The notes under the pieces: generated by a model
Database searches by the model: none
What the model was told of the DNA's origin: nothing
Seen by the model: only the letters and a program-made list of their open reading frames with translations
Made by a program: the position numbers and the translations under genes
Assembly: GCA_030407005.1 (NCBI GenBank)
Contig: JAUDYN010000004.1
Span: 3,906,001-3,970,000, forward strand
Reading direction: 5' to 3'
Length of the DNA: 64,000 nucleotides
DNA from: Desarmillaria ectypa
Taxonomy: Eukaryota > Basidiomycota > Agaricomycetes > Agaricales > Physalacriaceae
Shown here: piece after piece, positions 20,762-33,364 of the stretch
Layout of the letters: every line of letters begins with the position of its first letter
How positions within the stretch are numbered: the stretch's first letter is position 1

Positions 20762-23069
20762 TCATCTCCTCCTCGCCGCCCTCCTCCGCACTGGCATTGG
20801 CAGCACCGGCGGCAACGGGGGTGGTGCGGCCAACGGGCCGAGGTGCAAGTTCACGTTCCATCCGTAAGCATTGATATTGACACCCGGGGGCAAGGCCATG
20901 TGAAGTTGATGATGATATGCATGATGGAATGGGTCTTGTACTTGCTGAAGGGGAGGCGGTTTAGGCAAATCGACTTTGATGTCCGCCTCGTCGATATCAG
21001 GATGGTCACGGCGGTACTCAGCCAGGGCACGTTCCGCAGCCTCTTTGACCTGTGGAGATTTTGGCACAGATGGTAGCGAGAGCGTGATAAAGAACCAACC
21101 TCGTCAGAATGCCGCACCTCAACCGAGTCCCACAAGAGGCATTTCTTTGACTTTGAAGTTCTTGATGCACCAGGCGCCTGTTGCTAAAAGGGAAGATCTA
21201 TTTTAGAACGAACAGAATGTCAAGTTGCCCGACTCACGTTGAAATGATCATAACCGGTGATGACCTGCCGGCAGACGTAGCACGAGAAGGTATGGCAATT
21301 TGGGCACACCATCTTGTTACACTGGGCGAACTTCAGCCAACCATCTTTACTTTGTAGATATGAAACAAAATGCTCACTCCAGCCTCTTTGATAAACGCTG
21401 GGGAGCCAAATCAGACGCTGCAAAGGAGGAAGAAACTGGGGTGAAATACCTTTCTGACACTTTGGACAGTTCCTCATGAGCGCTTTGGCTACGTTTAAAA
21501 GGAGTTATAGTCGAAGCTATATCTAGTTAGAGGGACTTACTCATCGCTTCCTCGATCGCATGTCGGCCATCTAAATGCCGATCCTCTTCCATCTCTAGCA
21601 TAGAATTAGTGACTTGAGCTAATAAAAGGAAAAATTCGTACCTTTGCAACTTTTTGGGAGATGATCCTATACCGAAATTCAGCCGTCAGATTCGATAGAT
21701 AGAAAAAGGTACGTACTACTTTCTTGCACGACCTGCAAGTGATAGTGCCACAAGTCTCTTCGTTTCCACAACGGAATAACTTCTCATCTGGGTTTTCGAT
21801 GACGCACTTGTATTCACAGAATGGGCATTCCTCTAACCCGTCTAGACCGGCTGCTTCAATTTCCTTGCGCTGTTTGACTCGCTCGTACAACTCCATGAGT
21901 TTGGGAGACAAAAGTCTTCGCAGCTCGCTCTCTGGAAATGGGCGCTTGCAACCAGACTGGTCCATACATAAAATGTTGACATCGTGCGCTCCAAGCTGAG
22001 TGGAGGCGTACGCAGTAACACAGTCAGAGCAAAAGAGATGCGCGTCTGGACATTGTACCATCTTATTCTAAATAAGGAGAAAGTCAGAGAAAGCATTGAT
22101 AAGAGAACAGATACATACAAAAGGGTATTCCGAGAAACAGCAACCACACTCGATGCCTTCGCCGTCCGGAACCTCTTCCTCAATAACCGCGCCCTTCCCC
22201 TTCTCATCTTGCCGACTTAACCACGCCTTCTCGCGCTCAAACTCTGGGTCCACTTTGGCGCGCCCTTTGCCTTTTGCAGGGCGAGTCAGCATCTTCTTCG
22301 GGATGTAATCCAGTTTTGCTCCGCGCTTCTGCTCGCGAACGATGTGAAGGTACGTTGGCGCATAAAAGCCCCCTTTCGCATTGAAAAGCTTCCGGAGAAA
22401 ATGTTTAGGCATGTTAGGGAAATCCAGTGTCAGTTGGTCCTGTACACGCACATATAAGAATGAAAAATGACTTGGAAATAGGAGAGGACACACGATGGCA
22501 AGTTCGGCGTAGTCAGGCCCTCCGGAGAAGTATCTATCGGTACTGGCGTAGTCCACTTCAGCGCTTCCTCGTGCTTTCTTCGCTACGCTGCCACCCGCGC
22601 CGTTGCCACTGACAGCCTTACGCTTCTTCTCCACCTTCGGATAACTAGTATCCTCAAACAGGGAGTGTAGAACTGTCTCAACGACCTTTTCTCCAAAAGT
22701 GGGCAGGTTCTTTGCGATCAATTCCTGAGCGTAGTTTGGTTCGACATCGGGGACAATTTCGAGTACTTGAGCGAGAGGGTCTGCGGCAGTGGCAGAGGTA
22801 GAAGTGCCATTTCTCATAAGAAATGTGTCTTCATCGTCTGAAAGCTGAACAGAACTGGTGCTCGTAGAAGGCCCTGCTGTACTGCTTGCCGCCAAAGGTA
22901 TCTCCTGAACTGCCCAGAGATCCGATTCAGAATCAGTGATGTCAACGATATCTACGGGAGGAGTCCTAGCCCTGCCCTTTCCTCTACTTCTCACGGGTCT
23001 TCTCTCTCTGCGCTTTAACACAGGAAAGTCAGGAGGCTCCGGAGAGGAGGATATTTCGATGACATCCAT
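20762..23069 (-). CDS. RBR E3 ubiquitin ligase, RNF216/TRIAD3-like
   Basis: A RING-IBR-RING ligase that would take ubiquitin onto its RING2 cysteine before passing it to substrate. The N-terminal third is disordered (MDVIEISSSPEPPDFPV, then VDIVDITDSESDLW) and carries a SUMO-interaction-like VIEIS motif. A helical region (EIVPDVEPNYAQELI) follows. RING1 has ECGCCFSEYPF joined to NKMVQCPDAHLFCSDCV. The IBR has EECPFCEYKCVIE, FRCGNEETCG and TCRSCKK. RING2 has NCPKCQK, then AQCNKMVCPNCHTFSCYVC, in which the Cys before NKM is the expected catalytic residue. After RING2 comes GYDHFN, as in RNF216, then a coiled segment and a Pro/Arg-rich tail. ATG 23069 is the first in frame. The closest known group is RNF216/TRIAD3; targets are unknown. 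Confidence 0.88.
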
Positions 23070-24028
23070 TTGAGGTGCGGTCGGTGTCAATTGGAACGTT
23101 GCCTATGTCACGGTCATGCAGATCAGACGGTAGCAATCACGAGATCGTCACGTCGCGCCTGTGACGATGCTTTCTTTGAATCTTTCGCTTTTCAGGACAA
23201 GTTATGTGACGGTCTCCAAATATCTCAGGCAGGTATTCAACATAAGCATAATTACTTAAATTTTTTTTTAAAATGGATCTTAGATACACTAATACTTTTT
23301 GGCAACCTGACGCCCAAGGCGAACATCCAGGCTTACAGTTTGACAATATCTAATGCCAAATCTCTTCTCCAGGTCGTGACTAATGAAGCATTCCTATGTA
23401 TATAGCTTGCCCTGTACCCTTGCTTTACCAGCAGCAAGCACTATCGTTCGTCCCGACTGAAACCTAAATCAATGGTGATTATTTGCCAGTGACGGTCATC
23501 AGCTGTACCATTCCAGCTCCTCAACCGAGTCTCATCTGTTGACACAACACGTCAATCCATTCTTTTTTTTGGATCATAAATTAAAGCTAGCGTTTTATAT
23601 AACCGTATTTGTGACAGCGTTGGGCACTCGTCGCGCACCTCCTTTTGGGCTACACCTCGCATGAGGTCGGATCTTGGTTTTGCAATTATATCACCAGGTC
23701 TTACAATCGCAGGTGAAGTTGGAATGGACATAGCCGCTGCTTGCGGTGTCCAACGGAGTATTGGACGACTCGGACTTGCAGTATTTGAATGCTCCGTCAG
23801 CCATAAACTGTGGGTATGTCCAATCAGCGTGGTCTTCATTCGTACACCATTGCTGCTACGGGACTCGGAGCCGCCACCGCCTGGATCTCGGACTAAGGAT
23901 ACCACGACCCACATCTCCGATCAGCATTTGATGGTATTCCCGTCACGTTGTCTGTGAATGCTCCTCATACATAAGCTGATTCTCAGCAACCTATCGGCCC
24001 GTTTCGCTTTCTCCCCCCCTCTACCAGC
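23070..24028. other. Divergent intergenic region, no gene seen
   Basis: About 960 bases between the RBR ligase (-) and the aldo-keto reductase (+). It should contain both promoters. The open frames within it (for example 23552-23957) resemble no family. Confidence 0.5.
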
Positions 24029-25797
24029 ATGTCTACTACTATGCAATACGGTGAGTTCCATTCTTTGAAATTGAATCGATGACCCAGGATCTTTACGTCG
24101 ATACCCAATGACAGTTCGTCTGGGAAACTCGGGCTTAAAAGTCTCTAGGATCATCCTGGGTTGTATGTCTTATGGGAGCGCAGAATGGCAGCCGTGGGTC
24201 CTGACGAAGGAGCAAGGGATCAAGCATATCAAGGCTGCGTACGTGCACCTGTATGCTCTCGCTTCTTTTCTGGTTCTCAACTCTCTTTTCATAGCTACGA
24301 TGCAGGCATCAACACGTTCGACACGGCAGATGTGAGCGGAATTTTACTATCCTCCATTCAGTTAACCTATCACCCTAAATTTTTAGACATATTCCAATGG
24401 TCTCTCTGAGGTTATTCTTGGCGAAGCGATCAAGACCCACAACATTCCCCGAGAGAAGATTGTCGTGTTAACAAAAGTGGAGCACTCCTCCCTCATCTCC
24501 GAGCATAGGACCAATTTGATTTACTTACAGGTATACGGCGTCGTTGGAGATGCTCCAAACGTCAGTCTCTTCGGTGATCCCAAAGCTGATTCTGAGGGAT
24601 ACGTTAACTGTCATGGGCTGAGTCGCAAGGTGAGGTAATCAGAGTGTGAGATGCGAATTTCTAATGGATCTTTGGCTCAGCACATCTTTGACGCAGTAAA
24701 AGGAAGCTTGGAACGTCTTCAACTCGACTACATCGATGTGCTGCAATGTACGCTACCAATCTACGGAGGTGGAAGGCTGATTTAAGAAATCACAGGTCAT
24801 CGATTCGATTACCAGTCACCAATTTCCGAGACGGTCCGTATTCCTGTGTCTATCCCTGAAATCAAGCTGACAAGAGTGTAGATGCAAGCTCTCCACGATG
24901 TTGTCAGGGCTGGTTATGTTCGCTACATCGGGATGTCTTCATGCCATGCCTACCAATGTACGTTAAATGAGCCGTCTCGATTCGATGTCTGAAGTATAAT
25001 CTAGTTCATGCTATGCAAAGTGAGGTCGCGGTGTCTAACTCGAATATGCGAAACTTAAGACGATGACCAGACTATGCTATACAAAATAACCTCACGCCAT
25101 TCATCTCCATGCAGAATCACTACAACCTCGTCTATCGTGAGGAAGAGAGAGAGATGTTTCCCACCCTCAAGGTATGCTCGCATCTGCTGATGGGTAGCTT
25201 GCTGCTAACGATGATAAAAGATGTTTGGTGTAGGCTCGATGCCATGGTCACCTCTTGCGAGGGGAAAACTGACGAGACCGATGTCTCAACAGAAAGCTAC
25301 TCGGCGTGGAGAGGTGGACAAGTGTGTCATATCTCCTGCATCGGACCTGATACTGATGAGATTGTAGAGTCCTCAGCAGATACGCTGGGTCTGAGTCGAC
25401 CGATGCGATTGTCGACAGGCATGCGGTTTCCATAGCTGATATGCGCCGTATTCTAACTACTGGTCACTTCTTAGGGTTGACACCCTCGCCAAAAATAAAG
25501 ATATCACGATGGCGCAGCTTTCAATTGCTTGGTTACTCAGCAAAGAAGGTGGGCGCATCCTTATAGTGAAGCTTACAAAAACTGACCTAAGGCATACCGC
25601 TCAGGTGTGACAGCGCCCGTTGTAGGTACAACGTCCGTAGACAATCTTAAACAACTAATCGGTATGTCGCCAGTCTTTGAGAATTTATGTATTTACTAAG
25701 ACGCCGTTTAGACGCGATACACATCACGCTTACTGAAGAGGACAAGAAATTTTTGGAAGAACTATATCAGCCTTTGCCCGTTGTCGGTCATTCGTGA
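24029..25797 (+). CDS. Aldo-keto reductase, aryl-alcohol-dehydrogenase-like
   Basis: NADPH-dependent oxidoreductase of the AKR superfamily. Exon 1 is only 22 nt (24029-24050, MSTTMQY...) and joins exon 2 at 24115 to give VRLGNSGLKVSRIILGCMSYG. The catalytic tetrad is recognisable: Asp in NTFDTADTYS, Tyr in the same block, Lys in KIVVLTKVYG and His in VLQCHRFD (split by an intron). Cofactor-side blocks follow (MQNHYNLVYREEEREM, MPWSPLARGKLTRP, APVVGTTSVDNLKQLI). About ten short introns are needed, and the protein ends PLPVVGHS at 25797. The frame can be followed throughout, so the gene looks functional. The substrate, an aldehyde or ketone, is unknown. Confidence 0.88.
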
Positions 25798-26568
25798 ATA
25801 TTCAAGTGCAGGTACTCAAAATTACGCACGTTCCGTATTGATCGTCGAACGTGTGTCTGCGATTGTAAAAAGTTCACATCAATATTATGACCTCTTTCCC
25901 AAAGCAAGCGCTTTAAGTGTTTTTTCTTCTGAAGCTTTTACTACCTTGCAACCAACACTTCACTGTACAGACCGTCGGTAAAATTTCTTCTTCTCGGACA
26001 GCAGGAAGAACAGGGTGCGCATAATGAACCTCGTTGGCTGATCCGGCATGTACCCACGATTATACGTTCAGCAAAACGGACCTCCCCGAGTATGTAAGCA
26101 ACTTCAGCTACGGAATTAATCGGCCCGATCAAAAGCTCGAACGGGATTTGCTTAGAAATTGTTTCATTTTCTGCTGGTTAATCCAGCGTTTGTACATCTG
26201 GCATTGCGACCGATAGCGAGGACTGCAGCGTTGGCACCATTTTCTGCCCCAGTCGAAAGGGGAGGATTGAAAAAAACGGCCGAGCAGAAGTTGCGTGCGT
26301 TGGTGGTTGAAAGTACGGTTGTCCTTCCTGATTTTGTCCAGACATGCACGGCACATATCATCGTCGCATCCTATTTCAACGGAACCGGCGGTCCGCACCG
26401 CGGGGTCAATAGGAATTTCCAACGCCGTGGCCCCGTGGCTCCTCCCCAACTATTATCCGGTGCTGACCGAGTGGTTTACCGCTGACAAAATGCCTTCCTG
26501 TTCTTTGAGTCATACGGCGTCGTGTCTCCCCTCACCTGCTCACTCTCCCTTATCCACGTAGCACCACA
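25798..26568. other. Intergenic, contains the MFS promoter
   Basis: Short frames only and no family resemblance. The CT-rich bases just before 26569 suit a fungal 5' UTR. Confidence 0.5.
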
Positions 26569-28512
26569 ATGCCAGGGCGCTCGATTTCTTCACTGACTGT
26601 CGAGAACGAAGACTCTTTCGTCCCTAATATCACCGAAAAGAAAGCAGAGGATGCTCAGGCCCCGGATCATCAGTTCGAGGTGGTCCTCGATGAAACGGAC
26701 GACCCGCAGTCCATGTCGACATTCAGGAAATGGGTCATTATTGTTATCATCAGCTGTGCTTCTCTTTGCGTTACGTGCGCGTCGTCCGTCGCGTCCTTCG
26801 CAGAACAGGGAGTTGCCAAGGACTTTCATGTTTCGCATACTGTCACCATACTTTCAATCAGTCTATTCGTTGAAGGGCTTGGTCTGGGTCCTCTACTTGT
26901 GGGACCCTTATCGGAGGTCTACGGCCGCTCGATCGTTTACCGCGTCTCTTATGCTTTTTTCTTCGTGTTTTCGTGGCCGATAGCGTTCGCACCGAACATT
27001 GGTACGTTTTATTTCTATACACAAGCATGCTGAGTTAAAGTGTATAATGCAACGCAGAGGTCTACTTAATATTCCGCTTCGTCACTGGGTTTTGTGGGTC
27101 GGCCTTTCTGAGCGTGGCTGGGGGCAGCGTGAGTGATATGTTTGATAACGCTACTGTCGCAAAGTGAGTTTTTCCCAACAGTGGCTGTTTTCGTTTTCGG
27201 CTAAACGGATATTAGTCCAATGGCATTCTACACGATATCTCCATTTATTGGCCCAGTACTTGGACCTCTGATTAGTGGGTTTATCAATCAGGTACGTTCC
27301 TTCCGGCTTCTGTCTTGTGAAGCTGACGTTTCATAAAGAACGCTCACTGGCGATGGACCTTTCGTGTTCTGCTAATTTGGATTTTCGTTCAACTTGCTGC
27401 GCTGTTCCTGGTGCGTCGCCCTCGAGTTATCATTTTTGCTACCTGACCACTCGACAGCTTGTACCCGAAACATATGTTCCGGTCATCCTCAAGAAAAAGG
27501 CTGCCCGGTGCGTGGGACTCCGTTCCTTAGATGGCATGCCCATTGAATTGAGCGTAAGACTACGAAAATCCACAGGAAACCAGCAACTATGGGCACCGCT
27601 GGACAGGCGGAACACAAATATCACACAAGCCATCATCATGAGCTGTTACACGCCCTTCCGTACGGTTTTCGCAACTTTCCCCAACTCAATCTAACAATGG
27701 TGTACAGAGTTAATATGGTATGACCGGATGGCTCTTCTTCTTAACACATGGTGCGCCTTGAAGTGGATGGGTAGTCTTTCATATTAATACATTCACAGGA
27801 CCGCCCTTATCCTTGGAATCCTCTACCTCACTTTCCAAGCCTTTCCCATTATCTTTGAAGAGCACCACGGTTTCAGCATGCAGCAGACGGGGATGACATA
27901 CCTCGGCATTGGCTTGGGCATGATTTGTGCCATGCTCACGCAGCCGTATTGGAACCGGTAGGTCAACTCTCCTTTGTAAATGTGCACGATTAATGGCTTC
28001 ATCCTGTCTATTAGAGTCGTCGCCCGCGCTGCAGAAAGGAACAACGGGAAGGCCCCTCCGGAAGCTCGGCTGTATATGGGCCAAGTGGGCGGTATCCTCG
28101 TTCCACTCGGGCTGTACTGGCTTGCTTTCACCACATATTCGTCGGTGCACTGGATTGTCCCCATCATCGCATCCATACCATTTGGAGCTGGAATATACTT
28201 TGTCTTCACTGCCGTTTTTACATATTTAGTGACGGCATATAGACCTATCGCAGCAAGTGCAATGGCGAGCAATAGTGCGATGCGGTCGACTTTTGCAGCT
28301 GCATTCCCGTTATTCGCTGGGGCAATGTACCATAAACTGGGCACGGTGGGTGCCACAGCACTACTAGCCGGTATCATGACATTATGTGTACCCCTACCGT
28401 AAGTTGTCTTTTTGTCGGTCTTCGATGATGATCTCATGTTTGAAGCAGGTTCGTATTTTTGAAAATCGGGGCAAGATTGAGGACGACATCCAGGTTTGCA
28501 AGCAAGAACTAA
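26569..28512 (+). CDS. MFS transporter, DHA1 multidrug-resistance type
   Basis: A plasma-membrane drug:H+ antiporter-like protein of about 12 TM segments. A hydrophilic N-terminus (to about residue 55) precedes TM1 (WVIIVIISCASLCVTCASS). Motif A-like LVGPLSEVYGR follows TM2-3, and GSVSDMF and PFIGPVLGPLISGF (motif C) mark TM5. The cytosolic central loop has VPETYVPVILKKKAARLRKSTG, typical of fungal DHA1 transporters. The second half has QAFPIIFEEHHGFS, GIGLGMICAMLTQPYW and SAMRSTFAAAFPLF. Introns are short, and the protein ends LRTTSRFASKN at 28512. Substrates in this family range from drugs to polyamines and cannot be assigned here. Confidence 0.9.
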
Positions 28513-28966
28513 TATCTAGCATACCCTTATATTGAGCCGTAAGACGTAGAGGTTGAAAATTAGAGATATTCCCTCGTATATGAACATAATTCATTCATGA
28601 CAAAGCATTAGAACCTTAGTTGATTCTAGCAACCGAGGCGCACCGTGGCTGTAGGACATATTCCAGCTACCTTCGAAGAATTGTACATCCCACTTCATTT
28701 GCGCAAAGAAAGGAGCGGGTTCTTCCATGCGTCAATCCTTGTTCCAAGTCCCAGTCCAAAAATGCTTGCTCACAGTTGGACGGCGAATGGTTTGTCAGTC
28801 CTTGATCACTCAGACCGCCGGCCGAAACTCATCTTCGGTCCGAGTTCCACAGCGATTGTTGGTTGATAGTGAACCACATGCTCACGGCCTAGTTATTTTC
28901 CCTGGACAGTACTTCCTGCGCGCTCCTTCGTGACCATTCATTGAGCCAAAGTGCTTAGTATCAGTG
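28513..28966. other. Intergenic between two plus-strand genes
   Basis: No supported gene. The segment carries the promoter of the peptidase at 28967. Confidence 0.5.
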
Positions 28967-31358
28967 ATGTTCAAATTCGAAGACACACCAACACCGGCTC
29001 CTCGGCCCGTTCGATATTGGAAACAAATGAAGTACCTGCTTGCTGGCTTCATTCTGGTCCTTTGCGGTGTCTATCATCTCAGTGGAATTCAAAATGTCTC
29101 GCACGTTATCGTTTCTCAATCTTCCAACCCGGTTGCTAGGGAACCTGGAGAGATAATCTGGGAGCCTTGTCCAGGCGGTGTATACACTGGCCTTGACTGC
29201 GGTTCTGTCGTGTAAGTACCCTATTCTCCTCTATAGAAATTTCCTGTAACGGTGAGAATAGTGTGTCGAAGGACTACTTCAACCCAAGTGCCGGTACATC
29301 TACGATAGCTTTTGCGCGCCAGAACGCGACACAGCACAGGAAAGGATCTGTGTTTTTGAATCCTGGTTCGTCTTTTCGAGTCTGCTCTTGTGTTAATCGT
29401 GTTACTCGTGTTACTCAAGATGTGCGTTAAGGGGGTCCAGGTGGTTCGGGAATGAGTCTTCTACTTCGAGCAAGAGAATATATCACTGAGCTGTTGGGTG
29501 ATCAGTGGGATTTGATCGGCTTTGATCCGCGTGGAATAGGACGATCAACGTTTGTCTCTTTTTTACTTGTGCACAACCTTGAAGCCTGATTAGACGTGAA
29601 TAGCCCTGCGACAAAATGTTTCTCGTCAGTTCTTGAAGCCCAGCTTTTTGTATCCAACACTGTCATCGAGCAAGGGATCACGGTTCCATCCATCTCAAAC
29701 CTCTCTTCTCCATTGTTGCGCGACCAGCTTATTGAGCAGCACAAGCAATTTCTGGCTCTGAAGAAAAGCCAAGCAGAATCCTGTGGCAAACATATAGGAG
29801 ATGAATTGCGATACATGGGCACGGCGACTGTTGTGAGGGATATGGACTTTATGAGTGAAGTATTTGACGGTGAGGGGGCCAAGATGTCAGTCATCTCGTT
29901 CTTGCAGCATTGTAATTCTTGGCTGATTCTCTCAGAAATTACTGGGGTGGCTCGTATGGCTCAATACTTGGCGCTTACCTTGTGAATATGTGTGTAGCTT
30001 CATTGCTCACCGACGACTTTGTGCTGAGGCTGTGATCAGGCTTCCTAATCGTATCGGCTATTCCGTGATCGATGGAATCGCAGATCCCATTACTTGGTCC
30101 AGTTAGCACGCCGTACTTATTCCCAAAGTTCATGCTGCTGATTCTTGAATTGACTTAGGTGTACCATCGCACAAGTGGCCATACAACTGGTTGTCTTCTG
30201 CTGAAAAGACCTATCGTATGTATCTGGAGGATTGTTCTCGGGTACGTGAACCGTTTTGGGAATATGCCATCTTATGTTACCACCTAGGCCGGGCCATCTT
30301 TGTGTGCACTTGCGATATATCAAGACGAACCTTGGGAAAACCTTGAACAGAGATTAGAGCAATTCTTTGACCGTTTGGCTCTAAAACCGCTTGCTACCTC
30401 AAGCTCTTCGCGACCTGGGTATTTGACATCTGGTGCCGCACGAAGTAAGCACTTCTACCTTGCCATGAAAATGAAAATTATCGACTAATCTTTTAGGTCT
30501 TCTTCTCATACACCTTGAGAGACCAGGAATGTGGCAGGCGAGTGCCAAAGCCTTCGCTGAAGCTATGTCAGGAAATGGCACCCAGTTGTACAACTGGATT
30601 ATCCCTCCGTCAGGGATATCCCACGAAAACGATGTTGCTCGCTTGGCTGTTACCTGCCTTGACTCACCTCCGCCTATGTCAATGATGGACTTCCCCTCTG
30701 CCGAGGATCTGTCAGATGAAGGACTGAAGACTCTACGTGAAGTGTCGCCTCATTTTGGTATGAGTGTCGGTATGGGTGAACCTGACGGTGGGTGCCAGTA
30801 TTGGCCTGCCAAGGGACCAGAGAGGTTTACCGGGCCTTGGAACGCGACATTAGATATACCAATGCTTATTATCAGCAATACGGTGCGTACCCTACATTTC
30901 ACTGAGTGACAGTTTACTTATACCTTCCATCAGGCGGACCCGTAAGCCTCCTCCCGCAACCATCGGGTGTTCCGTTCACCCTTTTTTCTTAGTGTGACGC
31001 CCATTTCGAGCGGAGTATTGATTAACTCTTTGATGCCTGATTCGTCCGTTCTCGTTATTCAAGAGGGACCTGGGGTAAATACATGTTCGCCATTCCGGTT
31101 TCGCCGCCTAATTACTCTCCATGACTCTAGCACACATCTACATCTATGGTCTCCCTTTGCACGATGAAGCTTCAACGTCGGTACATGTCTGAAGGCATTG
31201 TACCAGCGAACGGAACGAGGTGTGCTGTCGATAATCCGACTTTCCCTAAACCAGAATTCTGGGAGGAGAAGATGGAGGCTTTAAGTAAAGAAGACTCCAA
31301 GTTGATCAGGGCAGCTACTATGATTGAGGCGGCTCTGTTTGAAAGCAGGATCGCGTAA
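28967..31358 (+). CDS. TAP-like serine peptidase (S33-type alpha/beta hydrolase)
   Basis: A secreted or membrane-anchored alpha/beta hydrolase with a C-terminal TAP-like domain, resembling bacterial tripeptidyl aminopeptidases. A short cytosolic tail precedes a single TM or signal anchor (YLLAGFILVLCGVYHLSGI). Next are WEPCPGGVYTGLDCGSVVVPKDY, NPGGPGGSGMSLLLR (oxyanion region), GFDPRGIGRSTPATKCF, NYWGGSYGSILG (nucleophile Ser) and, in the TAP-like domain, NTADPVTP (acid) and GPGHTS (His). All triad residues are present. Several short introns are needed. Residues from about MSEGIVP to ESRIA form the conserved C-terminal helix region. Likely role: extracellular peptide or ester hydrolysis; the substrate is not readable. 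Confidence 0.88.
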
Positions 31359-31517
31359 CGGGACTTTTATAAGACCAGGAGCTTCAAATGCGGAAATGTC
31401 ACTCCAAATGTAAATGATTCATAAGGTTATCCGTACTGTAAGTGTCCGAAAGAAGTGTGAATACTTAGGGTATTGGGTATTATTGGTCATGAGGTATGCA
31501 ATAAAAGCGATGATAAT

Positions 31518-33364
31518 TCACTCGTCTTCGTCAGACTTGGCTCCTGCCTTGCGATGATCAGGTATCTCAGCGTCCTTCGGTTCATCCTTGTCAATAGCCA
31601 ATCCAATGTACGTTGGGAACCTAGAAGTGGCATATGCAAGGGTCCCAGAATGCAACGATAACGATTACTGACCTTGGGACATTATCTCTAGTGAGCTCTT
31701 GGAACCGATATGTTATGATAGCGCCAATCTTAGGAGGTTTCTTGCGCAGCTGATCATTCAATCCTGAACCCACACTGAACGTCTTGCCGGAAGCCATCTT
31801 GCATTTGAGGGCCCCAACCACGCCTGCATTACGACCCTTGCCGGGGGCATGACCAGTGACAACAGCTTCAGCATCGTAAAAAGTCTAAAGCGTGACAAAT
31901 TTAATGAAAGTGCGTCTACGTAGAAACGCGGAAGGCATACCTTGATCTTGAGAAGAGTAGAAGAACGATGACCTTCGTACTGCCTGAACAACGATGTCAT
32001 GGGCTATAAACTATAAAAAAAGGTTATACGAGCGTACGATCCAGGCTTGCGAAGCATGAGGCCCTCTCCTCCAAGTGACTCGATCTTCTTCAGTTGATCC
32101 AGAACGTGCTGGCGGCTGTTGACAAGCTCGTGCTCAACGACGTTAACTTTGTCAGACTGATGGGTTCCATTGGGGCCAAATAGTTCATTCAAAAATTGAA
32201 GTCTGTCCTCGAAAGGTTCAATGCCACGAGAAGGTATGTCAAAAACCTGAAGAAGCATGCGGTGAACAATAAGCTCGCTTAAGACTTCGGAGATAGGTTA
32301 TAGCGAAACCTTACTTGGAAGGTGATTTCTTTCCAATGAGGAGAGTTGATAGTCTTGACAATCGACACTGTAGACTGAAACTTTCCGCGTCCTCCGAACA
32401 GTTCTCCGTCTAGTGTGATATCTCTAGGAAGCTCTGAAATATGCGTTAGAGTTGCAAGGCGACTTGAACTATAACAACGCACTGTCGAGGAACCACGTGG
32501 GAGGCGTGAAAGGATTCCCGAGACGGCTGTACATGTGCTTTCCATCGAAGAAGGTTCTGAGGGCAACTAAGAGGAATTTCAAGAATATGTCAGAGCGTCC
32601 TACTAACCTTACACCATCCAATTTTTCAGACATCAGCCATCCTGTTGGATCGGTACCCTTCTCGACATCCCATTTGTTGGCCAGTAGAAGTTCAGGTACT
32701 TTCTTCCCAGAAGGAACACTGTCGTCGTCGTTGTCGTCGTCGTCGTCTTCCTCTTTATCAATGCGGGGGCTGCCCTTCTTGCTGCCAGAATATAAGGGCT
32801 TGCGTGACCGCTTTACTGGTTTTGCGTCCTTTTCGTCGTCTACATCTCTCTGCTTACGTTTGGCTGGAGTTTTCGTCTTACCTCCCGGATTCTTCAGCTT
32901 CATGCGTGCGGCTTCGTATTTGTCTCCCAACAAACCCTTGAGATGCTTGCAACTACGGGCATTGACAGGCACGCCGCCCTGATATTGATGTTCAAACGTA
33001 TACAGGAAGCTTGATGAGTGTGGAATACTTGATTTCTCCATGCCTAGTGGTCCCGCATCAGTTAGGAATAAACCGTGGCTTTCATCGTGACATATCGTAG
33101 CGACGTACGGGGCAAGTGCTGCGTAGATATTGTGAGAAAGGCCGTGAATTCTATTGAGAGCAGATGCCTCACCAATAGTAATGATCCCAGGTTCGCTTTA
33201 CCCTATATACAGATGTGCTACAAAGAGCAATGATCAATTTCATTAAGGAGTTTGAGCAAACAGGAAACGTACCTTGTCTGTGACTTCACCTCTTTTTCTT
33301 CACCATCGGCCATGATAACACTTGGCTTAATTCCGTTGATTTCTGCGAGTTCGTCAGTGGGCAT
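31518..33364 (-). CDS. ATP-dependent DNA ligase with SWIM zinc finger
   Basis: A covalent nucleotidyltransferase that should seal DNA nicks. The N-terminus (MPTDELAEINGIKPSVIMAD) leads into YRVKRTWDHYY and a SWIM finger assembled from three exons: CTCP, the 15-nt exon AWRNQ, and GGVPVNARSCKHLK, giving CxC...CxH. A basic and Asp-rich linker follows. The ligase core then has LLANKWD, MSEKLDGVR (KxDG nucleotidyl Lys), MYSRLGN, ITLDGELFGGRG, VFDIPSRG, GGEGLMLRKPGS and YDAEAVVTGHAPGKG, with a short OB-fold (ALKCKMASGKTFSVGSGL). The tail ends KSDEDE. The protein lacks the DNA-binding domain of eukaryotic ligases I, III and IV and is of the small KxDG type seen in bacteria, viruses and some protists. 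Physiological role unknown. It converges on the peptidase gene, with 159 bp between stops. Confidence 0.88.
32719..32760. repeat. GTC-rich trinucleotide tract (poly-Asp)
   Basis: Interrupted GTC repeats on the + strand encode a run of Asp residues (EEDDDDDNDDDS) in the linker between the SWIM finger and the ligase core. Confidence 0.7.

Noticed and set aside
27823..28437. 204-codon minus-strand frame
   Set aside because: Lies exactly opposite the MFS transporter exons, which have clear family motifs.
26500..31400. Biosynthetic or detoxification cluster (AKR, MFS, peptidase, nearby monooxygenase)
   Set aside because: No backbone synthase, mixed spacing and orientation, and a housekeeping neighbourhood; co-location alone is weak evidence.
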